Source: Candidatus Proteinoplasmatales archaeon SG8-5 (GTDB lineage: Archaea; Thermoplasmatota; Thermoplasmata; SG8-5). From it: a stretch of DNA of 6,748 nucleotides. Shown piece after piece: positions 1 through 5,285 of this stretch. The notes under the pieces are model-generated. The model was given only the letters and a program-made list of their open reading frames with translations, was not told the DNA's origin and ran no database searches. Both the position numbers and the translations under genes were made by a program. The stretch lies in NCBI GenBank assembly GCA_001595885.1, contig LSSH01000027.1:1-6748 (forward strand), written 5' to 3'. Numbering within the stretch: the first letter of the stretch is position 1; every line of letters starts with the position of its first letter.

Positions 1-74
1 TGCCTCGGCGTAAGGGGCGTTCTGCGCTCCCACTCGTTCTTGTCCTCTCTCCTGATACCTATGGTCCCGGGCAT
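1..74 (-). CDS. N-terminus of lysine-ketoglutarate reductase/saccharopine dehydrogenase-like protein (partial, cut by window edge)
   Basis: Only the first 24 codons lie in the window. The ATG at 74 is preceded by a strong SD (GAGGAGGG on the minus strand, about 81-88) with a 6-nt spacer. The peptide contains GIRREDKNEWERRTPLTP. This closely matches, from memory, the opening of the lysine-ketoglutarate reductase domain of alpha-aminoadipic semialdehyde synthase (a G-x-R-R-E-D-x-N-x-W-E-R-R-x-P-L-x-P pattern) and, more loosely, the N-terminal domain of alanine dehydrogenase/transhydrogenase proteins. That domain normally reduces the imine of lysine and 2-oxoglutarate to saccharopine with NAD(P)H. 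The gene starts 31 nt after the second DUF35 gene on the same strand, so it is probably in the same operon. Whether a saccharopine dehydrogenase half follows cannot be seen. A related NAD(P)-dependent amino-acid dehydrogenase is the main alternative. Confidence 0.72.
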   Translation of the reverse strand, partial: MPGTIGIRREDKNEWERRTPLTPR

Positions 75-105
75 CGCAATCCCTCCTCTGATATGCGGCT
101 CGAAC

Positions 106-576
106 TCAGGCCGGTACGAATCCGTCGATGTCGTTCATCGAACCTGTGCGCTTGGCCTTTGCCTTCAGCTTAACCTTGACCTGGCATCCGAGCTCGACGT
201 TCTTGGGGTCGCCTAGTATTCGGTGGACGAAGGGCGTGTCTGCGCCGTCAAGGCGGATCAAACCCCAGATCTCCGGTTTCGAAAGTGGCTCTCCGAGGTG
301 GTCGTAATGGGCCACGGTGTAGCTCTCCAGGATGCCCTTGGATGGCAGTTTCACATTTTTGGTCATCTTCTCGAAACATGCCTCGCAGAACAGGCTCGGT
401 GGAACATATACTGTCCCGCACCTACCGCACTTCACACCGTTGAACTCGCCCTTGTCCTTCAACTTCCTGAAGAAGGGCTCGAGGGTAGGCCCGACCGTGT
501 ACAGGTACTCCATCGGAATGTTGCCCTCGACGAATATCTGGTCCTCCCTGCGGTTGCGTTTTCTCAGTACGGCCAT
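106..576 (-). CDS. Zn-ribbon OB-fold (DUF35) acyl-CoA-binding partner protein, copy 2
   Basis: A 156-aa protein of the DUF35 family: an N-terminal helical region, a rubredoxin-like zinc ribbon with C50-x2-C53 and C64-x2-C67, then an OB fold from about residue 75 to the end (GILESYTVAHYDHLG, then IRLDGAD, closing with DGFVPA). All four zinc ligands are present. Family knowledge: DUF35 proteins bind to thiolase-fold enzymes, as in archaeal thiolase/HMG-CoA synthase complexes, bacterial benzoylsuccinyl-CoA thiolase (BbsAB) and the steroid aldolase Ltp2-ChsH2, and help hold the CoA moiety. The ATG lies 1 nt after the stop of the previous DUF35 gene, and its SD (GGGAGGGG) is inside that gene's last codons. 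The likely partner is one of the two thiolase-fold proteins upstream; which one is not clear from sequence. The N-terminus (residues 4-10) is unusually Arg/Lys-rich. Confidence 0.9.
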   Translation of the reverse strand: MAVLRKRNRREDQIFVEGNIPMEYLYTVGPTLEPFFRKLKDKGEFNGVKCGRCGTVYVPPSLFCEACFEKMTKNVKLPSKGILESYTVAHYDHLGEPLSKPEIWGLIRLDGADTPFVHRILGDPKNVELGCQVKVKLKAKAKRTGSMNDIDGFVPA

Positions 577-577
577 C

Positions 578-1078
578 TCAGACCCCTCCCCTGGCAGGTT
601 TGAAGTATTTGATGTCGGTAATGTCGCCCTTCCTATCCTTCGCCGGCTTCCACACGGCCTTCACCTTCATGCCTATCTTGATCTTCTTCGGGTCGACCTC
701 GCCCAGCATGTGCAGGAAACCGTTGCCTCCAGCCCCGTCTATCTCGATGACGGCCGGCAGCAACGGTTTCTTGATGCGGTTGGCCATCGTGTCCAGGTAG
801 CTGATCGCGAAGGTGTTCACGGTTCCTGTATCCTTCAGCTCGACCCATTCGTCCACGGAGATGAAGCATTCCTCGCAGAAGGCCCGCGGCGGGACCAGGA
901 TGCGCTCACAGCTTCTGCACTTGATACCAAGTATTCGCCCCTCTTTCAATCCTGTGAGGAACCTGTTTATGGCGTGACCTGCGCTCCAGGCATATTCTGC
1001 CGTTGGTACGTACTTGGTCTTGAGCGCCTTCTTGAAATCCTTGCTATTCAACGGGTTTCCGGGATATTCCTTTGACAT
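578..1078 (-). CDS. Zn-ribbon OB-fold (DUF35) acyl-CoA-binding partner protein, copy 1
   Basis: A 166-aa DUF35 protein. The N-terminal third is helical, the zinc ribbon is C54-x2-C57 and C68-x2-C71 (GIKCRSCERILVPPRAFCEE), and an OB fold follows (GTVNTFAISYLDT, IEIDGAGG, ending ITDIKYFKPA). The frame is open upstream to an ATG at 1132, but that start would lie 49 bases inside the thiolase-fold gene. The ATG at 1078 is preferred because it sits 5 nt after that gene's stop and 8 nt after a strong SD (AGGAGG, formed by the terminal Arg-Arg codons). The protein is a paralogue of the next gene downstream but clearly diverged from it, which suggests each serves a different thiolase-fold subunit. Expected role: a non-catalytic subunit that contacts the CoA nucleotide and stabilises the thiolase-fold dimer in the cytoplasm. 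Confidence 0.9.
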   Translation of the reverse strand: MSKEYPGNPLNSKDFKKALKTKYVPTAEYAWSAGHAINRFLTGLKEGRILGIKCRSCERILVPPRAFCEECFISVDEWVELKDTGTVNTFAISYLDTMANRIKKPLLPAVIEIDGAGGNGFLHMLGEVDPKKIKIGMKVKAVWKPAKDRKGDITDIKYFKPARGGV

Positions 1079-1083
1079 CCTTC

Positions 1084-2244
1084 TCACCTCCTCATAACCA
1101 CTACAGTGCCGACCTGCATCAGGTCGCCCCACGCCTGGGCCACTCCCGTCCTGAGGTCTTTGGGAATCTGGCGTTTGCCTGCTTCTCCCCTCAACTGCCA
1201 GTACAACTCACAGAGTTTCATTACTCCAGTCGCGGCTATGGGATTTCCCACGCCAAGGGCCCCACCAGATGGACAGGTCGGCAGGTCGCCGTCTCTCGCG
1301 GTGACGCCTTCCCTCGTCAGTATGGGGGCCTCGCCCTTGCGGCACAATTGAAGTCCTTCCATGTGATGCAGCTCCTTGTAATCGAACGGGTCGTACGGCT
1401 CGGCGAAGTCGATGTCCTTAGGGGGATTATGGATGCCGGCCATCTTGTATGGCATCCGCGCTGCGTATTCCACGTACTTGGGGTAATAGAGGTCCCTGTT
1501 GGTCCAGATAGTCGTGTCGACGTTCCAACCCACGCCCTCGATCCATATCGGGTCGTCGGTCACCCTCTTGGCAACCTCCTCCGAGGCCAGGACGAATGCC
1601 GCGGCCCCGTCGCTCGTCGGGCTGATATCCAACCTCTGGACGGGCCATGCCAGTGTTTCCGAGTTAAGCACATCGTCCACGGTGATCTTCATGCCCAGCT
1701 GGGCGCAGGGGTGGTCCAATGCGTTTCCCTTGTTCTTCACCGATACCCTGGCGATGTCCTCCTTCTTTATGTTGTGCTTTGTCATGTACCTGTTCATCTC
1801 CAGCGCGAATATCCACACGAGGTTAGGCCCAAGGTTCCTCTCTATCAGGTTGTCGAAGATTGTAAGGAACGCACCCTGGGGGTGCGGGTGTGCCGAGGAC
1901 ATCTTCTCCTCGCCCACCACAAGACACGTGTCGAACATGCCGCTGGCGATGTGCCACCAACCGTGGGCACCAGTGAATACGCCTGTACCGCCGCCCACGA
2001 ACGAACGCGTGTATGGCTTGAGGAAACTGCCTGCCCCGTCAGAAAGGTACTCGCCTTTCATGTGTACCCCGTCGAAGGCGTCCGGGGCGGTACCGAGCGC
2101 AACGGACTCGATGTCCTTCAGCTCCAATCCTGCAGCGTCCAGGGCCATCTTGGATGCCTCGAAGGCCATTTCCTTGGGGGTGTCGTTCGCACGGCGCATG
2201 AACTTTGTCATGCCCGCACCAATCATCGCTACTCGTCTTGGCAT
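1084..2244 (-). CDS. Thiolase-fold protein lacking the nucleophilic cysteine (lipid-transfer-protein/SCP-x-like; possible retro-aldolase)
   Basis: A 386-aa protein with both halves of the thiolase fold. The N-terminal strand is RRVAMIGAGMTKF. The usual nucleophile loop (C-A-S-G) reads V-G-G-G-T-G, so the Cys position is Gly85. The NEAF/HDAF loop is Y284-D-P-F, and the GHP loop is GGALGVGNP (327-335), with Asn in place of His. The late GEAGKRQI (353-360) is family-typical. Without Cys85-type and GHP residues it should not form the acyl-enzyme of a normal thiolase. As I recall it, the Cys-less steroid aldolase Ltp2 has a similar GGG loop and a tyrosine in the YD-x-F loop, so a CoA-ester retro-aldolase is possible; a non-catalytic subunit is the alternative. 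The ATG at 2244 was chosen over the in-frame one at 2274 because it follows the upstream stop by 1 nt with an ideal SD (GGAGGTGAT). Confidence 0.88.
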   Translation of the reverse strand: MPRRVAMIGAGMTKFMRRANDTPKEMAFEASKMALDAAGLELKDIESVALGTAPDAFDGVHMKGEYLSDGAGSFLKPYTRSFVGGGTGVFTGAHGWWHIASGMFDTCLVVGEEKMSSAHPHPQGAFLTIFDNLIERNLGPNLVWIFALEMNRYMTKHNIKKEDIARVSVKNKGNALDHPCAQLGMKITVDDVLNSETLAWPVQRLDISPTSDGAAAFVLASEEVAKRVTDDPIWIEGVGWNVDTTIWTNRDLYYPKYVEYAARMPYKMAGIHNPPKDIDFAEPYDPFDYKELHHMEGLQLCRKGEAPILTREGVTARDGDLPTCPSGGALGVGNPIAATGVMKLCELYWQLRGEAGKRQIPKDLRTGVAQAWGDLMQVGTVVVMRR

Positions 2245-2245
2245 T

Positions 2246-3409
2246 TCAATCACCTCCACTTGGCTCGTTACCAAGGATCATCACTGCCCCGCTAGTTGTC
2301 GGGACGCCGCGCCAGGATTGCACCAGCGCACTCTCGGCTTCCTTGACCTGCCGCTGACCGGCCATGCCCCTCAGCTGCTCGACGGCCTCGAAGGTTTTGA
2401 CCAATCCATTGGTGTCCAGCAAGTTGCCCATTCCGAGCGAGCCTCCCGACGCGTTCACCGGCAGTTCACCGTTGATGTCGAATGCTCCTTCACAAAGGAA
2501 TCCCGCGGCCTCCCCGGTGTCTACCAATCTCAGAGCCTCAAGATGCTGAAGCTCCTTGTACGAATATGAATCATCGACCTCCGCGATGTCTATCTCATCG
2601 TAGGGGTTCGTGATGCCCGCATCCGCGTATGCCTGCTCGGCCGCAAGCCTGACATATCTGGGATAACCCCAGTCCCTCAGGCCCACGTTCGGGGTGTCGT
2701 TGCACCAGCCGACACCGTTGATCCAGACCGGAGCCCTCTTGTTACGTGCAACCTTCTCAGATGCCAGAACTATGACGCAGGCCCCGTCGACAAGATTGGA
2801 GGTGTCCAACTCTGACAGCGGCTCGTATGTGGGCGTTGAGTCCAACACGTCATCAATGCATAATTTAGCCCCATAGGGTGCGTAGGGATTCAGAAGTGCG
2901 TTGGCCCTGTTCTTCACAACTACCTCGGCGCATTCCTCTTTTGTGACGCAGGCCTCATGGAGGTAACGGTTCATCTCCAGACCGGCCATCACGTGGGCGT
3001 TGTAATCCAATGTGCGGTCCAAGATCGGGTCGAGAGCGAAATGCATGATGCCCTCAGGGTTGACAACGTCGGAGACCTTGCTGTGTGCCTCCACCGCAAC
3101 GATATCGGCGATGCCAGCGCGAATATGCATCACCCCGGTCGCCAATGCGTGCAGACCTTCATTGCAGATGCTGCAGACCGGTCGCAATGCTCCCCCTATC
3201 TGGTCGGGCAGGTATTCATCGAAGATGCTTACCCCGTCCCAGAAGTCCTCAGAGGCTCCGATGAACGAACCGATCTCCTTCCTCGGATCGACATTTGAGT
3301 CCTCATACGCCTTTACAGCCGCCTCATACATCAATTCCTTGTAGGACAGCTCGGGGCTGTCCGGGCGAGCGCCTGTAAAACCTACACCAATAATCGCTAC
3401 TTTTTCCAT
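2246..3409 (-). CDS. Thiolase-fold acyl-CoA acetyltransferase-like protein with retained nucleophilic Cys
   Basis: A 387-aa thiolase-superfamily protein of the archaeal/SCP-x type and first gene of the minus-strand operon. Visible landmarks: MEKVAIIGVGFTG (first strand); Cys82 in SICNEG, at the nucleophile position; GLEMNRY (143-149); the loop equivalent to HDAF reads V-D-D-S-Y (278-282); GGSLGMGN (322-329) replaces the GGxxxxGHP loop, Asn for His; and GMAGQRQV near residue 350. A nucleophile is therefore present but the two usual oxyanion-hole/base loops are altered, so the chemistry may not be a standard acetoacetyl-CoA thiolysis. It aligns along its full length with the next gene, so the pair arose by duplication. 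The ATG at 3409 follows a run of seven G on the transcribed sense (3418-3424), which serves as an unusual SD. Together with the Cys-less paralogue and two DUF35 proteins it likely forms one complex; the substrate is unknown. Confidence 0.9.
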   Translation of the reverse strand: MEKVAIIGVGFTGARPDSPELSYKELMYEAAVKAYEDSNVDPRKEIGSFIGASEDFWDGVSIFDEYLPDQIGGALRPVCSICNEGLHALATGVMHIRAGIADIVAVEAHSKVSDVVNPEGIMHFALDPILDRTLDYNAHVMAGLEMNRYLHEACVTKEECAEVVVKNRANALLNPYAPYGAKLCIDDVLDSTPTYEPLSELDTSNLVDGACVIVLASEKVARNKRAPVWINGVGWCNDTPNVGLRDWGYPRYVRLAAEQAYADAGITNPYDEIDIAEVDDSYSYKELQHLEALRLVDTGEAAGFLCEGAFDINGELPVNASGGSLGMGNLLDTNGLVKTFEAVEQLRGMAGQRQVKEAESALVQSWRGVPTTSGAVMILGNEPSGGD

Positions 3410-3417
3410 TTAGCTAA

Positions 3418-3424
3418 CCCCCCC
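3418..3424 (-). promoter_or_regulatory. Hepta-G ribosome binding site of the thiolase operon
   Basis: On the minus strand seven consecutive G residues end 8 nt before the ATG at 3409. No better SD is present. G-rich pairing to the CCUCC of 16S rRNA would need register choice and G-U pairs. The preceding CCCTTTAAGGG could fold into a 4-bp hairpin with a 3-nt loop that covers part of the G run. Confidence 0.5.
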
Positions 3425-3458
3425 TTAAAGGGTATATGGCAGAAGGGATACAACCTGC

Positions 3459-3476
3459 TAATAAATAGATTTCGAA
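3459..3476 (-). promoter_or_regulatory. Promoter (BRE + TATA box) of the thiolase/DUF35 operon
   Basis: Read on the minus strand, TTCGAAATCTATTTATTA contains a BRE-like CGAAAT followed by a TATA-like CTATTTATTA centred near 3464. The usual archaeal spacing of about 26 nt predicts transcription starting near 3438, giving a leader of roughly 28 nt before the ATG at 3409. It lies in the divergent intergenic region shared with the plus-strand secreted-protein gene. Confidence 0.5.
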
Positions 3477-3504
3477 TATGAATGAAAAGCAATTATAATC
3501 CGTG

Positions 3505-3522
3505 AAAAGATTATTATAAATA
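3505..3522 (+). promoter_or_regulatory. Promoter (BRE + TATA box) of the secreted protein/membrane protein unit
   Basis: An A-rich BRE-like segment (GAAAAGATT) leads into TTATAAAT (3514-3521). At about 26 nt spacing, transcription would start near 3543, leaving a short leader that contains the SD AAGGAG (3551-3556). Confidence 0.5.
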
Positions 3523-3560
3523 TCATTGTTCACCATCCTAATACAATCACAAGGAGATTG

Positions 3561-3977
3561 ATGATGGAAACCAAGAGTATGAATCTGATGCTCGGCGTGT
3601 TGGCGGCATTCATACTGGTCAGTTCCAGTGCAGCTTTCGCCTATACCCTCATCCCACGGGGAGACACGACCAAGGTCATTGTGGCGGGAGTCGGGTACAC
3701 GCGCAACGACGTGTTCACCTATTTCGCGAGCGTCGACTTCGAAGCCAATGGTGTTCAATACGAGGGTGTACGGTTGACAGACCTGATAGTCGACGCCGGG
3801 TTGCCCAACGCGGCTGCCCATGACTTCAGGATATCAGCATCAGACGGCTACCAGAAGGACGTCAGTTGGGACGAACTGGTGAACGGTTATTTGGTAGAGG
3901 ACGAGTTCAAGACGGTCTTCCCCGAATTGACGAGAAGTTTCTGGGTTCGCGACGTTGTAAGCATAGAGGTGGTGTGA
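3561..3977 (+). CDS. Exported protein with a cofactor-less molybdopterin-binding (sulfite oxidase-like) fold
   Basis: A 138-aa protein. Residues 1-27 form a signal peptide: Lys5, a hydrophobic core (LMLGVLAAFILV), and an A-x-A type cleavage site ending AFA27. The mature part has the pattern of the oxidoreductase molybdopterin-binding domain: YEGVRLTDLIVDAGL (67-81), ISASDGYQKDVSWDEL (91-106), then FWVRDVVSIEVV at the C-terminus. It is much shorter than the catalytic family and has no cysteine at all, so it lacks the Cys that ligates molybdenum; a ligand-binding rather than redox role is inferred. ATGs at 3561 and 3564 are both possible; the SD AAGGAG (3551-3556) is 4 or 7 nt away. A TTG at 3558 also extends the frame but is too close to the SD. 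It is co-transcribed with the next gene (1-nt gap), which suggests an extracytoplasmic partner of that membrane protein. Confidence 0.75.
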   Translation: MMETKSMNLMLGVLAAFILVSSSAAFAYTLIPRGDTTKVIVAGVGYTRNDVFTYFASVDFEANGVQYEGVRLTDLIVDAGLPNAAAHDFRISASDGYQKDVSWDELVNGYLVEDEFKTVFPELTRSFWVRDVVSIEVV

Positions 3978-3978
3978 T

Positions 3979-4662
3979 ATGGGTAAGATGAACAAGTGGC
4001 AGATTCTAGCCGGAATTATTGTTTTTGGCTCGATTTGGGGTATGCTCGAATGCCTTCTTGGCAGCGTCAAGTTCACCGGTTTAATGGCCGAATTCCCGAT
4101 GGGCGCCCTGCTGGGCGGCTTCTTCGGGCTGGGAATCATGGCATTCACCAGGCGGCTATATGGTGTCCTCTGGATGCAGCTGGGCATGGCGATAGTCGCA
4201 GGCCTGCTCAGGTTCTGGGCCCCGATTGGGGCTTGCGTTGTCTGCTCTGCACTGGCCATCATGGCAGAAGGTCTCGTATTCGAGCTGATTTTCAACCGAC
4301 CGGTATTCAACATAACCGCTTCAGGCGGCAGGGACCTGAGGAACCCTTGGACGTTGGCGTTCCTCGGCATCATCGCGGGTTTTGCCATCTACACGGTGGG
4401 CTACATGTTCACCCAGGTTTTCACCCCGATCGTAGCACCGCCCCACATATTCACGCCTGCCAACTTCGTTGCCGTCCTGCCCCTGATCCTCGGCCGCGGC
4501 TTCTTCGCCGCCTTGTTCGGAGGGTTGGCGCTGCCGGTCGCCGTTCTGGCGAAACATATACATCTGAACATCAATGAGATGCCCGGAAAACACTACTTTG
4601 CGATAGCGACAGCGGTGACGGCCTTCGCCTGGATATCGGTGCTGGCCTACTTCCACCTCTGA
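3979..4662 (+). CDS. Multi-span membrane protein, ECF-transporter S-component-like
   Basis: A 227-aa very hydrophobic protein with about six predicted transmembrane segments (roughly 9-29, 40-57, 63-80, 83-105, 125-150 and 160-195, with a further one at 207-226). Two conserved-looking motifs stand out: GSIWGMLECLLGS (17-29) and AIMAEGLVFELIF (93-105), with Arg78 between them. I recall this W-G-x-x-E...E-G-L pattern from uncharacterised bacterial and archaeal membrane proteins annotated as ECF transporter S components, which bind vitamins or metals for import. No energising ATPase or T-component gene is visible here, so transport is an inference. The ATG at 3979 follows the upstream stop by 1 nt with SD GAGGTG (3966-3971); an ATG at 3988 is a weaker alternative. 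A membrane-embedded C86-x2-C89 pair is unusual and could bind metal. The 3' end stops 9 nt short of the convergent channel gene. Confidence 0.62.
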   Translation: MGKMNKWQILAGIIVFGSIWGMLECLLGSVKFTGLMAEFPMGALLGGFFGLGIMAFTRRLYGVLWMQLGMAIVAGLLRFWAPIGACVVCSALAIMAEGLVFELIFNRPVFNITASGGRDLRNPWTLAFLGIIAGFAIYTVGYMFTQVFTPIVAPPHIFTPANFVAVLPLILGRGFFAALFGGLALPVAVLAKHIHLNINEMPGKHYFAIATAVTAFAWISVLAYFHL

Positions 4663-4671
4663 TGAAAACAA

Positions 4672-5187
4672 CTATTTCTCTCGACCCGGGCCCTTTTTTG
4701 CCTGTCCGGGTCCGGTTTTATATTTTCTAACCGTCCTGACCTGCTTTTTCTGGACCTGCTTGTCCTTCTTTACCTGCTGTTTCTGCAGCTGCCTCTCCTG
4801 CTTCAACTGCCGGTTGACCTGCCTGTGCCTTTTCAGGCTTTCCAGGAGCTTCTCCTGGGTCTTCAGTTTCTCCTCCCTCTTCAAGATGGCCTCCTCCCTG
4901 TTCTTCAGGTATGAAGTGCCGATCAAACCCAGGGAGGCAAGGGCTATGGCTACACCGGCCAACATGAAGAACGCCGTGAATATCCGGGTGGCATCTGACG
5001 TCGGATGAAGGTCGCCGTAACCCACCGTCGTCAGGGTCGAGACCACGAAATAGAACGACTGCGCCCACGTCCAGCCTTCCATATAATGATAAGCGACCGT
5101 GCCCCCGATAATCAGGCCTATCATCACTGAGATAGCGGTCAGCAATTGGGTACTGAAAGGTATCCCCGCGATGGTCTTCAGGGTCAT
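4672..5187 (-). CDS. Two-TM potassium channel with basic coiled-coil cytoplasmic tail
   Basis: A 171-aa ion-channel protein (Ion_trans_2 type). TM1 spans about 14-34; the pore helix is WAQSFYFVVSTL (41-52); the selectivity filter is TTVGYGD (53-59), the K+ channel signature; TM2 is about 67-91. Four subunits should form the pore in the cytoplasmic membrane. The filter and both helices are intact. Instead of a C-terminal RCK/TrkA-N ligand-sensing domain, residues 95-171 are a highly charged helix rich in Lys, Gln, Glu and Arg with repeating K-x-Q-like units, probably a coiled coil that holds the tetramer together, ending in a basic Gly/Pro tail. The gene is convergent with the membrane protein gene, with a 9-nt gap. 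There is no SD before the ATG at 5187, and the TATA position implies a leaderless mRNA. Gating signal unknown. Confidence 0.9.
   Translation of the reverse strand: MTLKTIAGIPFSTQLLTAISVMIGLIIGGTVAYHYMEGWTWAQSFYFVVSTLTTVGYGDLHPTSDATRIFTAFFMLAGVAIALASLGLIGTSYLKNREEAILKREEKLKTQEKLLESLKRHRQVNRQLKQERQLQKQQVKKDKQVQKKQVRTVRKYKTGPGQAKKGPGREK
4685..4699 (+). terminator. Possible terminator of the plus-strand unit, inside the convergent channel gene
   Basis: A GC-rich inverted sequence (CCCGGGCCC) is directly followed by six T residues, 23 nt after the membrane protein stop. It overlaps the 3' coding end of the channel gene on the other strand, where it encodes Gly-Pro-Gly-rich residues, so it may be only coding sequence. 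A second T-rich stretch lies near 4714-4728. Confidence 0.35.
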
Positions 5188-5209
5188 GTCCCAACAATTT
5201 ACGTTCTTG

Positions 5210-5226
5210 TATATATAAATTTGCTT
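5210..5226 (-). promoter_or_regulatory. Promoter of the potassium channel gene (leaderless)
   Basis: On the minus strand AAGCAAA (BRE-like) is followed directly by TTTATATATA (5219-5210). The box is centred about 27 nt before the ATG at 5187, so transcription is expected to begin at or within 1-2 nt of the start codon. This agrees with the absence of an SD. Confidence 0.65.
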
Positions 5227-5267
5227 ATATGGTGAATCGAGTATTAAAATGTCATATTGGCAACATT

Positions 5268-5284
5268 TAAAATCGAAAAAGAAA
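5268..5284 (-). terminator. Oligo-T terminator after tRNA-Asn
   Basis: Immediately 3' of the tRNA on the minus strand comes TTTCTTTTTCGATTTTA. T runs of this kind end transcription in archaea. It also separates the tRNA from the channel promoter downstream. Confidence 0.6.
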
Positions 5285-5285
5285 G

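Noticed and set aside
332..1075. Plus-strand open frame of 247 codons opposite the two DUF35 genes
   Set aside because: It is antisense to two proteins with intact zinc-ribbon cysteines and operon spacing; no supporting start signal.
1079..1132. 18-residue N-terminal extension of the first DUF35 protein (ATG at 1132)
   Set aside because: It would overlap the end of the upstream gene and ignores the strong SD directly before the ATG at 1078.
2245..2274. 10-residue N-terminal extension of the Cys-less thiolase-fold protein (ATG at 2274)
   Set aside because: It lies inside the upstream gene; the ATG at 2244 has the SD and starts directly at the first beta strand, as in the paralogue.
1072..2295. 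Long open frame on the plus strand (407 codons) opposite the Cys-less thiolase gene
   Set aside because: Its translation has no family pattern, is rich in His, Val and Arg as expected from antisense of GC-rich codons, and the minus strand encodes a full, recognisable thiolase-fold protein with an SD.
1499..2569. Plus-strand open frame of 356 codons spanning the junction of the two thiolase genes
   Set aside because: It lies antisense to two recognised genes, lacks an SD, and shows no recognisable domain.
1084..3409. Mevalonate-pathway acetoacetyl-CoA thiolase assignment
   Set aside because: Both proteins lack the GHP histidine, one lacks the nucleophile, and no HMG-CoA synthase gene is in the window.
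3414..3821. Minus-strand open frame upstream of the thiolase operon, ending 4 nt before its ATG
   Set aside because: It is mostly antisense to the secreted protein and runs through the divergent promoters; the translation has no recognisable domain.
3840..4388. Minus-strand open frame of 182 codons opposite the secreted and membrane protein genes
   Set aside because: It crosses the junction of two well-supported plus-strand genes; its own translation is Pro/Ser/Ile-rich without domain features.
4739..4870. Apparent tandem DNA repeat of CCTGC-type units
   Set aside because: The units are irregularly spaced and are explained by repeated Gln/Lys codons in the channel's coiled-coil tail.
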